DNA of 64,000 nt from an uncultured Pelagibacteraceae bacterium (GTDB taxonomy: Bacteria; Pseudomonadota; Alphaproteobacteria; Pelagibacterales; Pelagibacteraceae). Positions within the stretch are counted from its first letter, which is position 1; the number at the start of each line of letters is the position of its first letter. The DNA is taken from positions 88,736 through 152,735 of the forward strand of contig CACDZF010000002.1 of assembly GCA_902557385.1 (NCBI GenBank). The letters are read 5' to 3'. Of the stretch, positions 58,612 through 64,000 are shown in pieces. The position numbers and the translations under genes were made by a program. The notes below the pieces were generated by a model. That model worked only from the letters and a program-made list of their open reading frames with translations. It made no database searches and was not told the origin of the DNA.

Positions 58612-59058
58612 TTATTTAATTTCTATAAGTTTTTTCTTTTTATATTCTGGCACAATTCTTTCACAAGCTATTGTCAAAAGACCATCCTTTAATTCTGCAC
58701 CACCCACTTTTACATCATCAGCAATTGTGAATGATCTAGCAAACTGTCTTTGTGAAATACCTTTATGAATAATCTCACCATCTTCATTTTTATTTTCAGA
58801 TTTATTAACTTGTTTTGTTTTTACAGTTAATAAATTATCTTCAAATTCAACTTCAACATCTTTTTTGTTAAAACCAGCAAGAGCAACTTCAATTGAATAT
58901 TTGTCCTTTCCAGTTTTTCTTATGTTATATGGTGGATAGTTTGATTGCATGCTCAAACCTCCATTGCCTAACATATTTTCAAATTGGTCAAACATGTCGT
59001 CGAAACCAATCGAAAAAGGTCTTAATGAGTTGAATATAGATAAATCCTTACTTGTCAT
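58612..59058 (-). CDS. ibpA: Small heat shock protein Hsp20 (IbpA-like)
   Basis: This 148-residue ATP-independent chaperone binds unfolding proteins. The N-terminal arm (SLRPFSIGFDDMFDQFENML) precedes an alpha-crystallin domain: YPPYNIRKTGKDKYSIEVALAGFNKKDVEVE, HKGISQRQFARSFTIADDVKV and LKDGLLTIACERIVPE. ATG 59058 is chosen because AAGGAGGA lies just upstream. A longer frame from 59079 would include this site. The leader appears to fold into a ROSE-like RNA thermometer, and a TTGAAA/TATAAT promoter precedes it. Confidence 0.93.
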   Translation of the reverse strand: MTSKDLSIFNSLRPFSIGFDDMFDQFENMLGNGGLSMQSNYPPYNIRKTGKDKYSIEVALAGFNKKDVEVEFEDNLLTVKTKQVNKSENKNEDGEIIHKGISQRQFARSFTIADDVKVGGAELKDGLLTIACERIVPEYKKKKLIEIK

Positions 59059-59061
59059 AAT

Positions 59062-59112
59062 ATCCTCCTTTGTTAGCAAGGTTATTTAAGAAAGTCCCTA
59101 ACGGCAACTTTC
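59062..59112 (-). promoter_or_regulatory. ROSE-like RNA thermometer in the hsp20 leader
   Basis: In the minus-strand leader, CTTGCT (59075-59080) can pair with the Shine-Dalgarno AGGAGG (59064-59069) across a five-base loop: C-G, U-G, U-A, G-G mismatch, C-G and U-A. This weak pairing, with UUGCU opposite the ribosome site and an internal G-G, is the hallmark of ROSE elements. Upstream, GAAAGT (59107-59112) and ACTTTC (59090-59095) form a six-pair hairpin. Heating would free the site for translation. The fold is by eye. Confidence 0.65.
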
Positions 59113-59116
59113 AATT

Positions 59117-59146
59117 ATTATATAATTACGATTATGATTTTTTCAA
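59117..59146 (-). promoter_or_regulatory. Candidate promoter of hsp20
   Basis: TTGAAA (59141-59146), an 18-base spacer and a perfect TATAAT (59117-59122) precede the thermometer on the minus strand. The -35 region also reads CTTGAAA, the sigma-32 -35 consensus. No clear sigma-32 -10 is seen, so housekeeping sigma is the simpler reading. Transcription would begin just before the first leader hairpin. Confidence 0.55.
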
Positions 59147-59156
59147 GAAGGCCCGA

Positions 59157-59600
59157 TTAAAAGGTATTTATCAATTCAGAGGCAATTTTTTTTGATTTGC
59201 CTGAAAATCTAATTTTTTTAATTTCATCTAAGTTTGTTTTATTATCGTCAACTATAACAAAACCTATCATTCCCATGCTTTTATGTGGAGTGCACCAATA
59301 AGCGTAAATTCCTGGAATTGTAAATTTATATTGAGCGTCTTTGTTAAACTTTGATTTAAATTTTTCGACACCTTCAGGAACGCCGCCTTTTATGAATTCA
59401 ACATTATGACCTTTGGTGGTTGCTATCCAATTAACAGTATCCCCAGATTTTATTCTCACCACCTTTTTTGAGTAAACCATACTTTCTTTGCCTTGTTTAT
59501 TAAGCATTTCGATTGTTTCATCAGCTGCAATTGCGCCTGATAACGATCCAAATAAGAAAAAAATAGAAGTTATTAAGACATTTTTCGTAAAATTCTTCAT
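59157..59600 (-). CDS. Pseudoazurin/plastocyanin-type copper protein
   Basis: This 147-residue periplasmic blue copper protein has an N-terminal signal peptide (about residues 1-25, ending AIAAD). The copper ligands appear as His in TKGHNVEF and Cys-His-Met in YWCTPHKSMGMIG, the pseudoazurin spacing. It would carry electrons in the periplasm, for example between cytochrome bc1 and an oxidase. The partner is unknown. It lies 98 bp upstream of hsp20 on the same strand and has its own leader. Confidence 0.88.
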   Translation of the reverse strand: MKNFTKNVLITSIFFLFGSLSGAIAADETIEMLNKQGKESMVYSKKVVRIKSGDTVNWIATTKGHNVEFIKGGVPEGVEKFKSKFNKDAQYKFTIPGIYAYWCTPHKSMGMIGFVIVDDNKTNLDEIKKIRFSGKSKKIASELINTF

Positions 59601-59683
59601 GATGCTGATATAGTTTAATAACTTATATTTTCAATATAAAATAGTAGTTACAAAACGACACATCTATTTAACTTTAACGTGCT

Positions 59684-61759
59684 TTAAATTTTCTTTGAAA
59701 TTTTTAAAGCAAAGGAATAATCAAAAGCTATTTCTTCTATAGCGCCATCTCTACCTGATTTACCACCATGTCCTGCATTCATCTCAGTTTTTAAAAGTAA
59801 AAGATTATTATCAGTTTTATAATCTCTGAGTTTAGCCGTGAATTTCGCAGGCTCGTCAAACAAAACTCTATTATCACTTAAACTTGTTGTAATTAAAATA
59901 TTTGGATAGTCCATTTTTTTAATATTATTATATGGAGCATAAGAAAAAATATAATCAAAATGTTCTTTTATCTCTTTCGCGTTTCCAAATTCATCAAACT
60001 CACCAACCGTTAATGGAAGAGAATGGTCGAGATTAGTCGTTAAAGAATCTACAAAAGGCACAGCCATTATGATCCCTAAAAATAAACTAGGTTCTTGATT
60101 TACTACAGCTCCCATAAGAAGACCACCGGCCGAACCTCCCATTCCTATTATTTTATTTTTTGAGGTATATTTATTTTCAATTAAATATTTAGCTACCGCA
60201 ATGTAGTCCTCAAAAGTATTTTTTTTATTTAGAAGCTTTCCTTCTTTCCACCATTTCATTCCGCGCTCCATACCGCCTCTTATGTGAGATGTAACCCAAA
60301 TAATATCTCTATTAATTAAGCTAAGCTTTGTTGAAGAAAATCCAGAGGACATTGAATTTCCATAAGATCCATATCCATAAAGTAAAAGATTAGCCGAACC
60401 ATCAAGTTTAGTTTTTTTATGTCTAGTTATAGTCATTGGCACCATCCTTCCATCATGAGATGGACACTCAAGTCTTTCAACTATATAATCACTTGGGTTA
60501 TGACCTGATGGTATTTCTTGTTCTTTAACTAATTTTTTTTCTTTAGTTTTTAAATTGTATAAATAAACTCTATGTTGGGTTTTTGGAGATGAATAACCTA
60601 AATGAATATAGTCAGTATTTCTATCTCTCTGTTTTAATGTAATACCTGGATCAATTACTTTTTCATCAGCAAATTTAATTTCTTCTTCAATATTAGTTTC
60701 CACATTTTTGACAAATATTTTTCCAAGTGCGTTTGACACTTCCCCTCTTAAAATCCAATTTTTTAAAAAAGTTAATCCTCCAATTAAAACCTCTTCTTTT
60801 GCAGGTAAATAGGCTTTCCAATTTTGATTTGATAGGTCATCACAAATATCTATTTTAAAATCCTCTGCATTTTCATTTGTGTGATTATAGAAATATCCAT
60901 TCCAAGAATTTACAGAATAAATTATTCCTTTTTTTCTTTTCTTAATTAGTTTTGGCTTTGGCTTTTTCTCATTGGATGCAAAATAATATTGTTCACTAGT
61001 ATTATGATCAGATGTATTTATAAAAAAATATTTTTCATCTGAACTTAAAGATAATCCAACCGAAAAAGCTTCGCTTTTTTCTTCAAAAATTAATTCATCA
61101 TTTTTTACAAGGTCACCTATTTTATGTCTAAATATTTTTCTTGGTCTATGATTTTGATCAAGTTTTGAATAAAAAATAAATTTATCATCAAGGCTAAAGG
61201 TAATCCCTCCAGTGGTATCTTCAATTTTGTCTGTTACTTGTTTGTTTGATGAAATTTCTCTTATGTATATTGTATAGTATTCCGAACCTTTTAAATCTAA
61301 TGAATATCCTAACATTTTATCATTATAACTTACCTCTAAGTCACCAATTCCAAAGTATTCAGTTTTAATTTTTTCCTTTTCTTTATCTCCGTTCCATATT
61401 TCTTCAACTAGATTTGTACCAATTTTTTTTCTTAATTTTATGGAATAATTTCCTTCCACAGTTGTCTTTGTCCAATATTCATAAGCGTGATCTTTATAAG
61501 GTAAACTTTCGTCATCTAGCTTTATTCTCCCTTTTATTTCTTTGAATAGATCTTTTTGAATTTTTTTGGTATCTGACATATGAAACTCTGTAAACGAGTT
61601 TTCTTCTTCTAAATACTTTTTAACCTCAGGATTAAGTTTTTGACTATCTTTTAAAACTTCCAATATGTTTTTTTGATGTATCCAGCTATAATTGTCTTCC
61701 CAATCTGTATTGTGACAAGATTTTTTTTCAGGTTTTTTACTTAATTGTGGTATTTTCAT
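59684..61759 (-). CDS. ptrB: Oligopeptidase B (S9A prolyl oligopeptidase family)
   Basis: This 691-residue serine peptidase cleaves short peptides after basic residues. An N-terminal beta-propeller (about residues 60-420) precedes the alpha/beta hydrolase domain with SHIRGGMERGMKWWKEGKLLNKKNTF, the nucleophile serine in GMGGSAGGLLMGAVVNQ (about residue 540), the aspartate in SLSDNRVLFDEPAKF-like text and the histidine in NAGHGGKSGR. No signal peptide is seen, so it is cytoplasmic. Only 18 bp separate its start from the divergent J-protein gene. Confidence 0.93.
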   Translation of the reverse strand: MKIPQLSKKPEKKSCHNTDWEDNYSWIHQKNILEVLKDSQKLNPEVKKYLEEENSFTEFHMSDTKKIQKDLFKEIKGRIKLDDESLPYKDHAYEYWTKTTVEGNYSIKLRKKIGTNLVEEIWNGDKEKEKIKTEYFGIGDLEVSYNDKMLGYSLDLKGSEYYTIYIREISSNKQVTDKIEDTTGGITFSLDDKFIFYSKLDQNHRPRKIFRHKIGDLVKNDELIFEEKSEAFSVGLSLSSDEKYFFINTSDHNTSEQYYFASNEKKPKPKLIKKRKKGIIYSVNSWNGYFYNHTNENAEDFKIDICDDLSNQNWKAYLPAKEEVLIGGLTFLKNWILRGEVSNALGKIFVKNVETNIEEEIKFADEKVIDPGITLKQRDRNTDYIHLGYSSPKTQHRVYLYNLKTKEKKLVKEQEIPSGHNPSDYIVERLECPSHDGRMVPMTITRHKKTKLDGSANLLLYGYGSYGNSMSSGFSSTKLSLINRDIIWVTSHIRGGMERGMKWWKEGKLLNKKNTFEDYIAVAKYLIENKYTSKNKIIGMGGSAGGLLMGAVVNQEPSLFLGIIMAVPFVDSLTTNLDHSLPLTVGEFDEFGNAKEIKEHFDYIFSYAPYNNIKKMDYPNILITTSLSDNRVLFDEPAKFTAKLRDYKTDNNLLLLKTEMNAGHGGKSGRDGAIEEIAFDYSFALKISKKI

Positions 61760-61777
61760 TTAAAAATAACTTAATAC

Positions 61778-62287
61778 ATGAATATTTTTTTCTTAACACT
61801 TATTATTTTTGTCCTAGTTTACTTAGTTCTTAATTGGTTTGCGAATACATCAAGCAAAAAAATTTCAAAAGGTATTAGGTCTTTTACTATAATTTTATCA
61901 ATAATTCTTGCTGTTGTAATGGTTTATGCAGGAAGGTTTATATTTTCTCTTCCTTTTGTTCTTATGATTTTGCCCTTAATTAAAACTAAAGCAGGACTAT
62001 CTTTAATGCAGCTCATAAGAATTTGGGGACTGCTAAGATTTCTTAAAAATTCAGGCAAATTTAATTTTAATGGATTTAATAAAAATCAAAATACCCAAAG
62101 CATATCTTTAGAAGAGGCATATAAAATTCTTAATCTAGATTCGAAAAAAAAGTATACGAAAGAAGAAGTATTAAAATCTTACAAGAAAATAATGAAAAAA
62201 ATTCATCCAGATGTTAGTCCAGAATTAACTAGATTGGCATCAATAGTTAATGAAGCAAAAGAATTAGTTTTAAAAGACGCTTTATAA
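61778..62287 (+). CDS. Membrane-anchored DnaJ-domain protein
   Basis: This 169-residue protein has two or three hydrophobic helices in the first 80 residues (LTLIIFVLVYLVLNWF; FTIILSIILAVVMVYAG; FVLMILPLI) and a C-terminal J domain (LEEAYKILNLDSKKKYTKEEVLKSYKKIMKKIHPDVSPE) with the HPD motif intact. It should stimulate DnaK ATPase at the inner membrane. The order membrane helices then J domain resembles mitochondrial Pam18/Tim14. The link is inference. Its end overlaps the GT9 gene by 6 bp, tail to tail. Confidence 0.82.
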   Translation: MNIFFLTLIIFVLVYLVLNWFANTSSKKISKGIRSFTIILSIILAVVMVYAGRFIFSLPFVLMILPLIKTKAGLSLMQLIRIWGLLRFLKNSGKFNFNGFNKNQNTQSISLEEAYKILNLDSKKKYTKEEVLKSYKKIMKKIHPDVSPELTRLASIVNEAKELVLKDAL

Positions 62288-63223
62288 TTTGAGAAGAGAA
62301 AATATTTTTTCTGAAACTTTTTCTACTTTTATTGTATCTGGTGAAAAATTAGAGTCATGAGAAATATCATTTTCATTTACGCCGTTGGGTAAAATTCTAA
62401 ATTGATTGATACTGTAATCACTGTATGCTCTTGGAGTATCAAGCATAATTATTATACTTGGAATATTACATTGTGAAGCCACGTGTTGACCAAAAGAGTC
62501 ATTTCCAACATATATATCTGCCAATGAAATAAGTGGGATAATTTCAGAAATTTTTTTGTCATCCAAAGATAAACAACAATTTTTATCTACTTCATTTAAT
62601 ATTGTATCTGCAATCTGTTTTTCATTTGGGCCACAAAGCAGAAAAAAGAAAAAATTATTTTTTTTAACTAACTCTTTAATTAAGTTAATATAATTATTTG
62701 ATCCCCATCTTGTCGTAGGTCCTGATGAACCTACTCCAAGTATAATATTTTTTTTATTACTCGCTATTTTTTTTGAAGCAATTTCTTTTTCAGTTTTATC
62801 AATAAAAATTCGAGTTTCAGTTGGACAATTTTTAATATTTAAAACTTCTTCAGTAAATTTTTTTGCGGTATTCACTAAATGCAAATTTTTCTTATAAAAA
62901 AAAGGATAACATTTTATATTTTTAATTTTTGCAATTTTACTTGCAACAAAAAATCGAATACTTGGGTAAAAAATAAAAATATTATCAATTTTTAATTCTT
63001 TAAGAAAAGAACTTAAATTAAATATATCAGTAAATTTTTTATAATATTGTTTTAGATATATAACTTCTCTAACCAGTGGGTCTTTTGATAAAGCTTGGCT
63101 TAAATTTTCGCAAAGTGTTATAATTGTTACTGGACCAAATTTTTTTGCAATTTGGTGACAATAAGATAAGTGAAGTAAATTAGATCCTAACCCAGTATAG
63201 CTTAACAAAACTACAGTTTTCAT
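62282..63223 (-). CDS. Glycosyltransferase family 9 (heptosyltransferase-like)
   Basis: This 313-residue GT-B glycosyltransferase has the N-terminal KTVVLLSYTGLGSNLLHLSYCHQIAKKFG, a central ILGVGSSGPTTRWGSNNYINLIKEL nucleotide-sugar region, and LADIYVGNDSFGQHVASQCNIPSIIIM near the C-terminus. GT9 enzymes add heptoses or similar sugars to lipopolysaccharide core or other surface glycans. The substrate is not clear. It is divergent from the dapA-like gene over 67 bp. Confidence 0.85.
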   Translation of the reverse strand: MKTVVLLSYTGLGSNLLHLSYCHQIAKKFGPVTIITLCENLSQALSKDPLVREVIYLKQYYKKFTDIFNLSSFLKELKIDNIFIFYPSIRFFVASKIAKIKNIKCYPFFYKKNLHLVNTAKKFTEEVLNIKNCPTETRIFIDKTEKEIASKKIASNKKNIILGVGSSGPTTRWGSNNYINLIKELVKKNNFFFFLLCGPNEKQIADTILNEVDKNCCLSLDDKKISEIIPLISLADIYVGNDSFGQHVASQCNIPSIIIMLDTPRAYSDYSINQFRILPNGVNENDISHDSNFSPDTIKVEKVSEKIFSLLKL

Positions 63224-63290
63224 AATTTATAAAAATTTTTATATAAAATTTATTTATTATAAGTATTATTTAGGAAATAATAATATCATC

Positions 63291-64000
63291 ATGTCACAAA
63301 TAAGGGGAATTTACGCCGCTGGAATGTCTATTTTAGACGAAAATTTAAGTTTAAATGTTGATAAAACAATTAAACACTCAGAAAGTTTGATCGATCAAGG
63401 TTGTCATGGTGTTGCTATTTTTGGTAGCACAGGTCAGGCGCAATTAATTTCTATAAGTGAAAAAATTGATTTGTTAAATAAACTTTCAGCTAGCAAATAT
63501 AAAAAAAGCTTTTTAGTAGGTACAGGGCTAAACTCTCTAACTGAAACAATTAACTTTATGGAAATTTCTTGTTCATTAGGATTTAATAAGTTTTTAATTA
63601 TGCCACCAGCTTACTACAAATATGGAGACAAAGAAGTTATTGAATTTTACGAAAGAATAATTGATAGAATACAAAATTGTAAAATTGTTCTTTATAATTT
63701 TGAAAAATTGTGTGGTTATAAATTCAGCGTTGATTGTGTAGAAAGTTTGGTCAATAAATTTCCGGAACAAATAGTAGGTTTAAAAGACAGTTCATATAAT
63801 TTGTATCAAACTTTAAAAATAGATAATTTTTCAATTTTGCCTGGTTCTGAATTAAAGTTATTAAGTGGATTAGAAAAAGGTTGTTCAGGAATCATCACAG
63901 CAACATGCAACGTAACAGCGAAATTATCTAGGAGGGTATATGATGATTTTATTGATAAAAAAAAACAACTAGAAAATGAAAAACTATGCAATGTAAGAAA
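63291..64000 (+). CDS. Dihydrodipicolinate synthase (DapA) family aldolase, partial
   Basis: The frame is open from ATG 63291 to the end of the window, giving 236 codons of an incomplete gene. The (beta/alpha)8 aldolase features are GIYAAGMSILDE at the N-terminus, HGVAIFGSTGQAQLI for the substrate loop, VGTGLNSLTET, the tyrosine of LYNFEKL, and the Schiff-base lysine in VGLKDSS. The STGQA loop departs from the GTTGE of true DapA, so it may be another pyruvate-dependent aldolase or a decarboxylating dehydratase. The 3' end lies outside the window. Confidence 0.85.
   Translation, partial: MSQIRGIYAAGMSILDENLSLNVDKTIKHSESLIDQGCHGVAIFGSTGQAQLISISEKIDLLNKLSASKYKKSFLVGTGLNSLTETINFMEISCSLGFNKFLIMPPAYYKYGDKEVIEFYERIIDRIQNCKIVLYNFEKLCGYKFSVDCVESLVNKFPEQIVGLKDSSYNLYQTLKIDNFSILPGSELKLLSGLEKGCSGIITATCNVTAKLSRRVYDDFIDKKKQLENEKLCNVR

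Overview
This window looks like the chromosome of a streamlined marine alphaproteobacterium of the SAR11 / Pelagibacter type. The evidence is very low GC, an extreme A/T codon bias, almost no intergenic space (the longest gap is under 200 bp), many stop/start and tail-to-tail overlaps, and alphaproteobacterial gene orders: sucD-sucA-sucB-lpd, atpHAGDC without the F0 genes, rsfS-nadD-proA-proB-obgE-rpmA-rplU, and chvI-chvG-ahcY. The lineage call is inferred from gene content and composition. No database was searched.

Layout. 1-5.7 kb: end of succinyl-CoA ligase and the complete 2-oxoglutarate dehydrogenase complex. 5.8-7.7 kb: priA. 7.8-12.6 kb: F1 ATP synthase operon. 12.6-19.2 kb (minus): rppH, ctpA, rsfS, nadD, proline synthesis, obgE, L27 and L21. 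19.2-21.8 kb (minus): glyoxalase II, metW and metX behind a SAM-II riboswitch. 21.9-23.8 kb: hisC-like aminotransferase and tyrA. 23.8-29.0 kb (minus): TPR-sulfotransferase, NlpC/P60 peptidase, AmpG-like permease and TrkH. 29.1-32.6 kb: class I lysyl-tRNA synthetase, pyrD, rpmB and a VUT transporter. 32.6-35.7 kb (minus): a three-gene polyamine cluster. 35.9-38 kb: RegA/ActR regulator, bioY and an ABC ATPase. 38.0-40.8 kb: polA, split by a frameshift at an A9 run. 40.8-46.5 kb: ChvI/ChvG, ahcY, tsaE, AmgK-like kinase and MurU-like nucleotidyltransferase. 46.5-48.5 kb: gpmA, VanZ-like protein, ATP synthase zeta inhibitor and an SLT lipoprotein. 48.5-53.7 kb (minus): RND pump with an unusual adaptor, sulfurtransferase and msrA. 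53.8-58.1 kb: DMT permease, AlkA-like glycosylase, GT17 glycosyltransferase, purine phosphoribosyltransferase and purine permease. 58.3-64 kb: small lipoprotein, Hsp20 with a ROSE-like RNA thermometer, pseudoazurin, oligopeptidase B, a membrane J-protein, a GT9 glycosyltransferase and a truncated DapA-family gene.

How the genes work together. The window holds central carbon oxidation and ATP synthesis, with the zeta brake on ATP hydrolysis at a distant locus. It also holds methionine/SAM supply and recycling (metXW, ahcY), purine salvage, polyamine synthesis, and four candidate peptidoglycan-recycling proteins (AmpG, NlpC/P60, AmgK, MurU) plus a lytic transglycosylase. No mobile element, CRISPR array, rRNA or tRNA was seen. 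I found no clearly new multi-gene system. The observations most worth checking are the polA frameshift, the ROSE-like thermometer, the SAM-II switch followed directly by a U-tract, and the RND adaptor that appears to lack its coiled-coil hairpin.
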